Positions 1 through 10,391 of a stretch of DNA of 64,000 nt are shown piece after piece; positions within the stretch are counted from its first letter, which is position 1, and every line of letters starts with the position of its first letter. The notes under the pieces were generated by a model, which was not told where the DNA came from, ran no database searches, and saw only the letters and a list, made by a program, of their open reading frames with translations. This DNA is from Euonymus europaeus (taxonomy: Eukaryota > Streptophyta > Magnoliopsida > Celastrales > Celastraceae). The position numbers and the translations under genes are program-made. The stretch spans positions 24,688,501-24,752,500 of the forward strand of contig OY756958.1 of NCBI GenBank assembly GCA_963580455.1, read 5' to 3'.

Positions 1-830
1 AAATAATGTAATTCATATATATAACGTGCAAAGTGTTTATTCGAGCTGAAATTTTATTATATTATGATAGTATAATATATATTTATTATTTTTTTGCATT
101 TTTAGTGAAATTGCGTTGAGTATCTGAACCCGTTAGAGTATAATAGTTAGGACCTTATGGTTTAACACTTGAGACATTTAAGATTTTGTAGTGAATCCGT
201 CAAGATTTAGTGAATCTGAGTCTTTTAGGTTACAAAATTGAAATCCGATATACGAGCCCTTTAGGGTTTAGCGAATCCGTTCATCTTAGGGTTTAACACT
301 TATTGTTTAGGTTACAGTAAGAAAATCCGATATACGAGCTTATATCGATACCCATAAATAAACACTAGAACCTACGTAAGCCACATATTAGTACAAAAAA
401 ATTAATGTAATTAAAAACAATGTAATTAAGAATGAGTGATTAAAACCTATCGATGATAGATCTTGTTAGATATATATTTACTTGTTGATTATGGATACGT
501 AATTTTTTTCGAAATCTAATATGTATTTTAAGAGAGAAAGTGTTTTAAAATTTTGTTTTAAAAAATGTACTGTCAGTTTTTCAAATGAGATATTTTATTT
601 TTTAAAATTTTAATTTGTCATATTATTTGCTTACAAAACATGTCATGTAGACTTGAATTAATTATTGAGTTACATAAACTTAGACTATTTAACACTACTC
701 TTTTATTTTACAATATCGAAAGATAGAACTTGTTACACTTTTCATCACCGATTTTTTTTTATTACAAAGTCATCATCTAAATTATAAAAATGAGACAAAA
801 TCGCTACCCGATCAGATTTTCCATAGTTTC
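1..830. repeat. AT-rich repeat, copy A of an 82-bp tandem-repeat family
   Basis: This is very AT-rich non-coding DNA upstream of the PPR gene. Between about 120 and 360 a degenerate tandem unit recurs: the motif TAGGTTAC starts at 226 and again at 308, exactly 82 bases apart, and each unit carries a telomere-like AGGGTTTAG-type word. The reverse complement resembles the array at 58586-58913, and the similarity continues into flanking sequence: the stretch around 440-540 matches 58400-58510 in inverted orientation (shared words such as ATCATCGATAG). I see no gene here. The repeat probably continues off the left edge. Its class is unknown. Confidence 0.6.
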
Positions 831-1088
831 GATCAGGGGACATGCTGATGTGGTTTAGTAGTCATTGAATGATGGTCAAAATTAGCTTATTTGGCTTCTA
901 AATCAATAAATACTTATTTATAATATTTTTTAAAAATTATTTGGCAATTTAAAATCTTACGGTGATCGAAGTCCAAGGCGTTCCAAAGTATAATAACCCG
1001 ATATTTTTCTTTTGGTATGACAAACCTACTTGTTCGTCTCGCTTCTTCTTCAGGGTTTTGTAGAGGGTTATCCTCCAGAGAGACGGAC

Positions 1089-2843
1089 ATGGCGACTAAT
1101 CTGGCGATTCGGCGTTCTCGACTTTCTACTTTCTTCTTCAAGGTGCGTTCTCCTTGTCAAGCTTCTCGCTTCATTTCCGATTACACTAATATCTATTCCA
1201 ACAATGGAACCCTAGCCAATACCTTAAGCACCTCTGGATTTCCAAATCAATACCCGCCACCACAAACTCCTCATCATCCTCAATATCAACAACAGCAACC
1301 ACCGTCAGCTGACCCTAACTTCCACAGTGACCAGAGAAGCCGTAATCAGTGGACTCCGCAGCACCAGAGTCATGGTCAGGGCTATCAGCCTCAACCCGGA
1401 TATAATCCGAATAATCTGGCATACGTCTACCCGAGCCAACGGCATGGATATAATAATCCACAACCACAGATTCAGAACCCCAATCAGTGGAACCACCAAA
1501 TCAACCGGGATCAGGCGCCTCCTCCTCCACAGCGCCAGAGTCAGGGTCAGAGCTACCAGCCTCAACCTGGATATAATCGAAACAATCTGGTAGACAACTA
1601 CCCGAGTCAACGGCATGGATACGAAAATCCACAACCACAGATTCAAAATCCTAATCAGCGGAACAACCAAATCGATCTGAATCGAGCACAGAATGTGAAC
1701 GAGGCGCCTCCTCCTTCTAGTATTGTTGATTTGGTGCGTTTGTGCCAAGAGGAGAAGATCAAGGATGCGATTGAGGTGATGAACATGGGAGTTAAAGCTG
1801 ATGCTAATTGTTTCTACAATTTGTTTGAGTTGTGTGGAAAATCAAAGAAACTAGAGGACGGAAAGAAGGTACATGATTACTTTTTGCAGTCTTCTTTTAG
1901 GAGTGATCTTCAGTTGAATAATAAAGTGATTGAAATGTATGGGAAGTGTGAGAGTATGACTGATGCAAAGAGAGTGTTTGATCATATGCCAAGCAGGGAT
2001 ATGGATTCCTGGCATTTAATGATAAAAGGGTATGCGGATAATGCATTGGGGGATGAGGGCCTCGAGTTGTTTGAGCAAATGAGGAATTTTGGGTTGAAAC
2101 CCAATGATCAGACTTTCCTTCTGGTTTTATCGGCATGTGCTAGTACGGATGCAATTGATGAAGGGTTTATACATTTTGAGTCGATGAAAAATGATTATGG
2201 AATCACTCCGAGAATGGAACACTATTTGGGGCTTATAGATGTTCTTGGAAAGTCTGGTCATATTAATGAAGTGAAGGAGTATATTGAGAAACTGCCGTTT
2301 GAGCCCACACTGGAGATTTGGGAGGCTTTGCAGAATTATGCTCGAATTCATGGAGATTTTGATCTCGAAGATCACGCAGAGGAGGTAGTGATTTCTCTTG
2401 ACCCTTCAAAAGCTGATCCTAAAAAGATCCCAACACCACCACCGAAGAAGTACACTCTGATTAGCATGCTTGAGGGGAAGAATTGGATCAGTGAGGTTCG
2501 GAATCCAACGCTTTACAAGGATGATGAAAAATTAAAGGCATTTAAAAAATTGAAAGCACAAAGTTATGTACCGGACACAAGATTTGTTCTTCATGACATT
2601 GATCAGGAGGCAAAGGAGCAGGCTTTGCTTTATCACAGTGAGCGTTTGGCTATTGCATACGGCCTGATCAGCACTCCAGCTAGGACACCTCTCAGGATTA
2701 TTAAAAACCTGCGTGTATGTGGTGATTGTCACAATGCCATTAAGATAATGTCTAAGCTTGTTGGGAGAGAATTGATTGTTAGGGACAACAAAAGGTTTCA
2801 TCACTTCAAAGATGGAAAGTGCTCGTGTGGAGATTACTGGTGA
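1089..2843 (+). CDS. DYW2: DYW2-like PPR RNA-editing protein
   Basis: Intronless gene for a 584-residue P/Q/N-rich pentatricopeptide protein of the E+/DYW class. A low-complexity region rich in Pro, Gln, Asn and Tyr (about residues 45-210) is followed by a short run of PPR motifs (about 215-400), an E region and a C-terminal DYW domain. The domain keeps the deaminase-type signature HSE, later CGDCH, and ends CSCGDYW. Few PPRs plus a full DYW domain is typical of the Arabidopsis DYW2/MEF8/MEF8S group. From memory the C-terminal half closely resembles At2g15690 (DYW2), which supplies the DYW domain to E+ editing factors in plastids and mitochondria. The chosen start (MATNLAIRR) begins a basic, organelle-type leader. 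An in-frame ATG at 1017 would add 24 residues. Two 171-base direct repeats lie in the low-complexity region. The exact paralogue is inferred. Confidence 0.85.
   Translation: MATNLAIRRSRLSTFFFKVRSPCQASRFISDYTNIYSNNGTLANTLSTSGFPNQYPPPQTPHHPQYQQQQPPSADPNFHSDQRSRNQWTPQHQSHGQGYQPQPGYNPNNLAYVYPSQRHGYNNPQPQIQNPNQWNHQINRDQAPPPPQRQSQGQSYQPQPGYNRNNLVDNYPSQRHGYENPQPQIQNPNQRNNQIDLNRAQNVNEAPPPSSIVDLVRLCQEEKIKDAIEVMNMGVKADANCFYNLFELCGKSKKLEDGKKVHDYFLQSSFRSDLQLNNKVIEMYGKCESMTDAKRVFDHMPSRDMDSWHLMIKGYADNALGDEGLELFEQMRNFGLKPNDQTFLLVLSACASTDAIDEGFIHFESMKNDYGITPRMEHYLGLIDVLGKSGHINEVKEYIEKLPFEPTLEIWEALQNYARIHGDFDLEDHAEEVVISLDPSKADPKKIPTPPPKKYTLISMLEGKNWISEVRNPTLYKDDEKLKAFKKLKAQSYVPDTRFVLHDIDQEAKEQALLYHSERLAIAYGLISTPARTPLRIIKNLRVCGDCHNAIKIMSKLVGRELIVRDNKRFHHFKDGKCSCGDYW
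1361..1702 (+). repeat. 171-bp in-frame tandem duplication inside the PPR gene
   Basis: Two adjacent 171-base units, starting near 1361 and 1532, encode similar 57-residue segments in the Pro/Gln-rich leader. Both contain SYQPQPGYN- or [13 protein letters not shown] text, then PSQRHGY and [11 protein letters not shown]. The length is a multiple of three, so the frame is kept. The copies differ at several positions, so the duplication is not very recent. Confidence 0.8.
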
Positions 2844-3726
2844 TTGGTGAAGTAGCTGAGATTCTTATGTTTGGAGTTACTGCGTAAACTGCTGTAACCA
2901 CCAAGCTGTGCGGGTAGAAGTGAACTGGTGATTTAGCTAGAAATTGTGGAGGGAAGCATTGTGTTGTATGATGTTCTGTTTTTGATTAAATATATGTTAT
3001 TGCATTCCCTGGTACCATTGCTGATCCTTTTTTTTACCTCCTTCCTTCTCTTTTGCCATGATAACTAGAGATCTCTGTTTCTTAAGCTCAATATGGCTTG
3101 CATGGAATAAGCTTCCTTTTGAAAAGATGCGAACCAAAGCTTCATCTTTACTAGCAGTCTAGCACTTTAACAATTTATTTGTATTGAACATCTTGAGGAT
3201 TTTTAGCCTATGATTTAATATGTAATATATTTTTTTATGTTATGCTGCTGGTTTGCAAGTTGTTTTCTACTTTGCCTCGTGAAAACCTTAGTTGTAGGGG
3301 TGTTAACTGTTGATTTTGTGTTTTTAAACATATTTTGTTTTAACTGTTTAGTTGTTTTTAGATTTTTGATTGATTCTAGTGAAAATGAAAAATATGTATT
3401 TATTTTGAAAAAAATCTTATCAAACGGATCGATTTTGTTTGATTTTTGATTTGTGAATTTTTTTCACAATCCTACTTAAATGGGTCTTACAAATAAATTT
3501 CGGTCCGGGCCCAAATTACAATTTTTAGGTCCAAGCCGGCCCATGTGCTATTTGTTCGAACCATGACCACATATTTGCTGGGCTGATACGACCAGCAGCC
3601 CACTCTCAGCTCTACATTGATTTTTTTTTGATGAAAACATCCTTGTCAAAGAGACAAGGGAGCAGCTCTACATTGATTGAGCCAATGTTGAACGGCAGGA
3701 AGTCACATCGCTAGAAGAGAGAATCC
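2844..3726. other. Intergenic region, PPR gene to CaMKMT gene
   Basis: Contains the 3' UTR of the PPR gene and the promoter of the methyltransferase gene. Both flanking genes are on the + strand. At 3607-3622 and 3663-3678 the same 16 bases (CAGCTCTACATTGATT) flank a 40-base insert with a T-run at its left end. This looks like a target-site duplication around a short, truncated retroposon, about 50 bases before the start codon. No gene seen. Confidence 0.5.
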
Positions 3727-6504
3727 ATGGAGACTACGACAAACTCAACTTCCAAGGCTTCATCCCTAAGATGGAAAATCCTCCGTCAAGCTCTTCTTCG
3801 GCGTCCTTCTCTGCAGTTTCAAAGTCCTTCCTATAACCCCAATTTGTTGATTGAATTGTCAAAACAATCGCTAGCAATATGTGACTAGTGTCACTGGCTG
3901 ATCTTCTGTTTGTGTTATCCGTGTGTGTTTTTATGTCCAGATGAGCAGTCTGAGGTACCAATCAAACGTATTTCTAGAAGAACCTCGCAAGGATTCAATC
4001 TCATACCCTGCCGAATAGTGGATGGTCGTGTAAATGAAGAATCAGACGGTAGACACGTGTCTGTCTGCTATACATTGCCTGTTGATGGATCTCCCGAGCT
4101 TTATGTTATGTGAGTTCGGATGATTTATTGTTTGATCATTTCTTCTAACAGTTCCGTTCTTTTCGTGTTCTTGCATTTGATTGTCGTAAGGTTGTGCTTT
4201 CTGGTCTTTTTTTTTTGCAGGCAAAGGGAGAACAGCAGTGCGGACCTCAGTGATCTTGAAATATGTAACAGCTACAATGTGGATAACACTGGGCTTGTGT
4301 GTAAGTTCCCATGGAAAATTATTGTTTTTCCATTATTTTCTTAGACTGTAATTGAGTTGGAACTGTGATGTGCGAACTTAATTTGAGAAAGAAGAGAGAG
4401 GACTAGATGAGTACGTTCGAGCTAAATTGGGGTTTGATTGACCTTATGTATTAATTGTTTCCAAGAAGTTTGCTTAATATACTAGACATTGAAATATGAT
4501 TCCTATCAGTAGAAGTAACCACGAATGGGTGCTTATCATGATTTGAGCCTAACTCAGATTTCAACTCTTATTAGAAAAACATTTACTTGATGCAGATTCA
4601 AATTTGGTTATTATATTTCTTTCTGTTCAAAAAATTTGAAGAGTTCTTGTATTCCACAGGTCGTTGGCCCTCAGAAGATGTCCTCGCTTATTTCTGCCTG
4701 TCACATGCTGATATGTTTAGGTTTTTGGAATATATTACTGTCACTTTTTCTTTGCTCATTAAGTTGAAGTTGTGGTCTTCTAGTATATTTTCTCATTGAT
4801 CTGGAAGCTCTTCCTGTTCCACTTTGCTTGATTTTTGTGGGCTTATAATCCAATTTTACAGGTCCAAAAAAATTATTGAACTTGGATCAGGCTATGGCTT
4901 AGCTGGATTAGCTATTGCAGCAGCCACCAAAGCATCAGAAGTTGTGATCACAGATGGGAATCCCCAAGTCATTGATTGTATCCTTTCAATTTGTTTATTT
5001 GATTTTTGTTATGTAGGATATGATCATCCATAAAGCCTTATAGCGAAAATGATTCTGAACACTGATTTAAGGTTTGATGGATTACCTATTTACCATCCTT
5101 TTCTCCTTCACATAGAAGACCAGTTCAAAAAAGGAAGAATTTAAATTTAAATTTAGGCTATTAGTTTAATCAATATGTGTGAGACTGCATTTAGCAACAA
5201 ACACCACCCCCACCCCTCTCCCAAATACAGGGAAGAATAGTAAAAAAAGAAAGAAAAAATGTCAGCTTAGCTTAATGAAAATAGTGATCAGGCACATGCT
5301 GTTTGTGTGTTGCACTGCTGCATGCATAGAGTTCGATGATTTGGTGTCATCAACATTCTTAGTCATTGAACATTTTACCTTATCATGAAGATGACAGTAG
5401 CATACACGCTTTCCCCTATGTTGTATATTTTAATTGAAACTGTCTTTATGTGGTATTCCTTTATGTTCATATGACATTTATACTTTTCTCTTTCATATTT
5501 CTTTCAAGTTGTCGCTATGAATTAGCAACTTGTAGCAATGCTTCCGCTTCATTGTAACAGTCTTTAAAGCCTATATCCCAAATGTATTTCCTTGAATTAT
5601 CACTGAAGTTCCTTAACATTCAGATATTCAGCGTAGTATAGATTCCAACTCTGGAGTGTTTGGTGGCACAAGCGTGAAGGCTATGAGGTTGCACTGGGAT
5701 CAGGAAGATATTTCAAATGTCTCTGGCACCTTTGATGTCATTGTTGCGAGTGACTGGTAGTTAATGCTCCTCAAATATCCATTTCTACAAAATATGTGTT
5801 ATGCTTTATCTTCTTTGCAGAAAGGGCTATAAAACTAACTCTTCTCACATACAATTAGATGGAGAAGGGTTTTGGATGGTTTACAGTACCAGGATGGTAC
5901 CAGAGGTCCACCATTTGCATGTGCATTACGTACCTGAGATCCTCGTGTCTATCTAATCAACGCTTATAGGTTTTATTCAATCTTATGAACAACTTCCTGA
6001 TGTGATTGGTATATTTAAGAGTTTTCTCATCAGAGTATTCAATCCTTTTGAGACATGGAGATGCCAGGCATTCCCGTTTGGTGGTAGTTGGCGAAAGTCA
6101 CTGGCACTTTGAATGAATGCATGACGCACATGAGCAAATACTGACTTGATTTCCACATCATTATGAAAATTTTATCTTAGTCTTTCATATTCATTTTATC
6201 ATTTACTTGATGCCATGTTGACAGCACCTTTTTTAAGGAGTTCCACAAAGGCCTTACTCGAATCATCAAAGTATTGTTAAAGGATGCTGGGACCTCTGAA
6301 GGTTTATTCTTGAGTCCTAAAAGGGGCGACTCATTGGACAAGTTTCTAGAGGAAATTGAGAAAAATGGTATGCATTTCAGTGTATCAGAAACCTACGATG
6401 TAGAAGTTTTGAAGCGTCATCAGTGCTTCATGAATGATGATGACTCCTGGCCCGGCTACGACAAAGATCACTGCTACCCATTATTGGTCAGAATTACAAG
6501 ATAA
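3727..6504 (+). CDS. CaMKMT: Calmodulin-lysine N-methyltransferase (family 16), 7 exons
   Basis: Spliced model: exons 3727-3823, 3941-4109, 4221-4300, 4660-4720, 4862-4977, 5624-5756 and 6225-6504. All introns are GT-AG and the phases join without a break to give 311 residues. Residues 141-146 form the SAM-binding motif I (IELGSG, then YGLAGLAIA), followed by an acidic VVITDGN segment and the post-motif VIVASDCTFF. This arrangement fits seven-beta-strand lysine methyltransferases of family 16. The protein resembles, from memory, At4g35987 (CaM KMT), which trimethylates a conserved lysine of calmodulin. The N-terminus METTTNSTSKASSLRW is typical of the plant orthologues and supports the start. 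Length agrees with the family (about 300). Expected location is cytosol/nucleus. The splice sites are inferred by eye. Confidence 0.88.
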
Positions 6505-9265
6505 GCTTTCTATGATTTGCTTTGATTCTCTTCGCATTAATCACTGAGATTTGGTCCCCAGACTACTTTCCTGCATCCCTCGACATCTATTGCTGGTGCT
6601 TTCGATTAAACTAAATTGTTTATCTGACTCCATTAACTTATGTATGGTCCTACTGGTTAATGGTTTGCCAATTTCTTTGAATGGAAAACATAGAGATGCT
6701 GTTTTGAATGATATTAGTTTATTATGATATCCCTTTTGATCTTATTGCTATTGGTGAATGCATTGAAACTTTCAGTAGAAGATTCCTTATCTTCCTTAGA
6801 GCATAAAGGTTCACTATTTAAAAGCCTTTAGATATGCACGTCCATGAGTTGGTAAAGGCCCTTCGCCAAATGGATGGGGCAGAACATGTCAAAAAGCTAT
6901 CTAATGCCCTTTTGATTAAATAATCTGGCGGTTCCTGGAAGTTGAAGCTTAAAATAAGGAAACCTATCTTTCATTGTTTTCTTGCTTCTTAATTCAATTT
7001 TTGTAAGATCGAACTCCCATTCAAAAGACGTTGAAAAGGTTGGTTCTTGGCATCTATTGTGCCTTAATTGAGAGAATTTAGTGCAAATATGTATTGAAAA
7101 TTAGATCACTGTTATATTTCCCAATGTTTGACCGGACCGGCACCTGGCTGCCAATCCGGTCCGATTGTTTACATAAAATCGGTTTTATTATAATAAATAG
7201 TTTTTGTTGTAATAAATTGTAATAAATAGTCCTTATTAATTATTAATGTGTGAAATTATGTTTAGGATCTTAGATTCTTTATTTTTCTCTTCATAAAATA
7301 GGAAATCATCTCCTTATTTGATTTTAATGAGACAAAATATAATCTTCTTAATTTTGTTTCCATTTTGATTTCAAAATTAAACCTCAATATATTTATTGTG
7401 ACAAAATAGAAATTTGCAATTATATAAGGTAAATTATATAATGTAAATTTGACAAAATAGGAATTCCCATTTTTATTTCGCAATTATCTTTATAATTATT
7501 TTTTTTTTGATAAAATAGGAATTTCCAATTATATAAAGTAAATTTGACAAAATATGAATTTCCATTTTTTGTGTTTATATATATATATATATAAATACAC
7601 AAAATTATAAATATAATAATATTTTTATGCGTTCTTCCAAACCGACCGGTCGGACCGGGAACCAGTTCCTTGGCTGGTTCGACTTTGAAAACATATTATT
7701 TTCACCTTTGATGGTCACTCTTTCCAGATAGCATAGCAGGTATGTTGCAGGTCGTGGTCAGTCTAACTCGGGACCTCCGATTGGAAGGATTTGTTTCCCT
7801 ACTAACTTCAGTGACCTTAAATGGACACAAGTTTTGGTATTTATTTGCACATAAACCTGCATCAAGATTGTGTGTGAGCATACTAGCTTGACGTGTAACA
7901 CGTTTTAGAGAGTGAAAATATTCCTGGTGAGACAGCCATATACGTTCTTTTTTATATGGGGTCACTTATGTTAGCAATTTTTATGAAAGTGAAAATATTC
8001 CTTTTCACACTTTTTTTGCTCTGCTGTTTTTTTCACTACAGAGCTCCTTGCATGTTAACGTTTGGAAAAGTTGAAAGGGGAAAGAACCACTGAAAATTGG
8101 TTTGTTCTCTATCATTCTCTTTCATCTTCTTGTCTTTAGAGTGGAAAAAGTGGGTTTGTTTCTAATTTAGGTTTGGCTTTCTTTCCTACACAGGTTAAGG
8201 TGGAGAATAACATTTATTCACATCTCCATTCCAATTTAGGCCATTCTTATAATGGCTTCTTTAGCTTTATTTCTCTCACGCATTTGACATTTCAACAAAC
8301 CAGCGAAGCTCCGAGGATTTTGCTGCTTTGTAATTGCAGGATTTTTGCCATCCAAGAACGTTTTAATCACCCAAATATTGGAGGCCAACCACGTTTAGCT
8401 AATCATTCCAACCCTTTTGTCCTACACTCTTGTTGGAGGGCGTAGATTTTCCATGCACATCAATCCCTTCAGTGTTTAAAAATGGAGAATATTAAGAAAT
8501 AAGGTTAGCCACAACTTATCTATACATTCCTTTTGTGTTTTTCTCTTTTGGTCCTATGGTTTCTCTCAATAATTCGTTCTAACCAGACCATAAACACAAC
8601 CACTTGAGTAATCTTTCCAATTGTTCTTTTGTCATTATTTACAAAATTTTAAGCTTTTCAAAAGTGACAGTTGATTATTGACATGATAATCAAGTTGACA
8701 CTGACGAGGATCAGTAATTGGGTCATTACTCGTCCATAAACCTTTTTTTCCTTCTTTTGCTTAGGTAAGAGTATGTTATCTTCACACAGAAAGTGATACA
8801 AAAAAGCTTGGTTTTCAGTAGAATTTTTTACCTTTAGGCTTTAAACATGCTGGCAACCAGACATAACCCATCTTCAGTAAGCTATGATATTTCATATGAA
8901 CAAGGTATAAATATTTCTTCAATGGAATTGATAGGTTCTGTGTCAAAGGTTAGGTGGGGGGTCACAAAGGTAACTTTATTCGACATGTAAAAAATCTTAT
9001 ATATCTTTCAAAAATATATATGCCAGTTCACTCTTTACAAAAGGCAAGAAAATTGAACAGTTCTCCAATCTTAGATATTTTAGGAATCTTTCTTTTTCCT
9101 TTCTCTTTGATTCACTGAAAGTTTTGAAAATGGGCGCATTCTATTTCTAAGTCAAAATGCTTCACATGATTGGCAAAGTATATGAATTAAACCTCAAGGA
9201 TGCTTCATATAATTATAATGGAATGGTTTGGATTCTCTTTTTATCCCACGAGATGAAGAGATGTG
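6505..9265. other. Intergenic region, CaMKMT to thaumatin-like gene
   Basis: The two genes converge here. It holds the CaMKMT 3' UTR (about 6505-6900) and a foldback repeat at about 7120-7690, annotated separately. From 7700 to 9200 there is AT-rich sequence with several short open frames on both strands, none of which shows a recognisable domain or clean splice sites. No gene is called. Confidence 0.5.
7120..7690. mobile_element. Foldback/MITE-like element with GC-rich ends
   Basis: Both ends are rich in CCGG words in an otherwise AT-rich area: the left end contains GACCGGACCGGCACCTGG and TCCGGTCCG, and the right end contains ACCGACCGGTCGGACCGG followed by GGCTGGTTCG. Read as reverse complement, the right end resembles the left. 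The core (about 7180-7620) is nearly pure A/T and contains approximate repeats of a unit with GACAAAATA..GAATTTCC. This suggests a non-autonomous DNA transposon. I could not fix the exact ends or a target duplication. Confidence 0.4.
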
Positions 9266-10391
9266 CTATAAAAAGTAGATAAGACAAGTTCCCACAGAAA
9301 TAGAATATTGGAGAACCCAAGTAGGATGACTCCTTGGTGACTCTCCAGTGGCCAAGTTTGCAATCAATGAAGTAGCCAGTGCACTTTCTTCTCCTGACCC
9401 TGACCCTGACCCTGACCCTGACCCATCTGTTGTAGTTGTTGCTGGCGGCTTGGGAGATGGGTCCCTTGCAGATTTTAGACTGCCAAAACAACATTTTCCA
9501 AATATAATGTTAATAAATTTTCAAGAATTTGTGTGGAGAAAAAAGGAGCTTACCTAGGCGAGTTAGGGCAAAACGTGATCGTATAATCAGCTCCGGTACA
9601 CGTAAAAGTACTCGTAGCATCATCGTATGCGTAGCTATACGATCGTGGACACGCGCTTTTAAACATTTCGGAGTATGTCGACGGCTTACAAGTAGACGGT
9701 GAACCGTACGCACCGCTACAGCAGTATTCAGGGCTACCAAACGCGCCGCAGGCGCTTTTGCAGGCTCCGCCGCCATCCGCTTTAAGCTCAGCCGGGCAAC
9801 GACGGTTCAAGTCCTCCACGCACCCTGTTGACGCGCAAGTACCGGAGCCGCCACTTACATCAACCATCATCGGGAGATTGTACCCATCGACGAGTGACAC
9901 GTCGTAGAAGTCCTGCGAGCCGGAACCCAGCGTGAACTCGGCTAAAGTGGCTGGAGGCGCAGCTGTCAAGCCGTTGCACTCTACTTGTTCCGACCCGCAG
10001 TCCCCAGTGGCGCAGGCTCCGCGACCGGAATCGTCAAAATTGCAATCGGTTCTGCCCCAAAACCGACCTGACCATCCTGTCGGAGCCTGGAATGAACGAG
10101 AGCTACCTTTTGAGAGCTCGAAGCCGGTACTGTCCATTTTCGGATTGCCATAGATTCCAGGCCAAACAGTGAAATCGCATTTGTTCACGAATTTGAATGT
10201 AGCACCTGAAATACCTGAAACCACAATAAGAAGAATAAGAAAAACTTGAGCAATCTCGAAATTGAGGTAGACCCAGATGAAAATTTTCGGAGAAATTAAG
10301 TTGACTTGAGTGATTTATTACCTTTAGAATTGAAGAGAAGAATGAATGTTAACAGGGTACAACAATGGTGGAAGTAAGAGAAGAGGCTCAT
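9266..10391 (-). CDS. Thaumatin-like protein (PR-5 family) with C-terminal GPI-like tail
   Basis: Three-exon model on the minus strand: 10391-10322, 10214-9554 and 9464-9266, phases consistent, 309 residues. Residues 1-23 are a hydrophobic signal peptide. The thaumatin domain follows with exactly 16 cysteines between the mature start and CPNSPR, as expected for large TLPs, including GDCGSEQVEC and the paired CC of SPEYCCSG. Without further splicing the protein would stop at 9550, just after CPNSPR. However, an exact GTAAG donor overlaps that stop, and the third exon adds a Pro/Thr segment, five Gly-Ser pairs and a 17-residue hydrophobic C-terminus. That is the layout of GPI-anchored wall proteins. 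Family role: secreted or wall-attached defence/developmental protein, some with beta-glucan binding. It resembles At4g36010/At2g17860 from memory. The tail exon is inferred. Confidence 0.88.
9395..9424 (-). repeat. Hexanucleotide repeat (TGACCC)5 coding for Gly-Ser
   Basis: Five perfect copies of TGACCC on the + strand. Read on the minus strand in the frame of the third TLP exon they are GGGTCA, coding Gly-Ser pairs that form the linker between the thaumatin domain and the hydrophobic tail. The unit length of six keeps the reading frame whatever the copy number, so the linker length is likely to vary. Confidence 0.75.

Noticed and set aside
130..340. Idea that AGGGTTTAG words mark a telomere or interstitial telomere tract
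   Set aside because: The words occur once per 82-base unit and are not tandem 7-mers, so this is an interspersed repeat and not telomeric DNA.
1305..1748. 147-residue frame opposite the PPR gene
   Set aside because: Antisense shadow of the Pro/Gln-rich coding repeat; no start context or domain.
8173..8445. 90-residue open frame between CaMKMT and TLP
   Set aside because: No ATG start (it begins at TTG), no recognisable motif, no splice partners; AT-rich intergenic setting.
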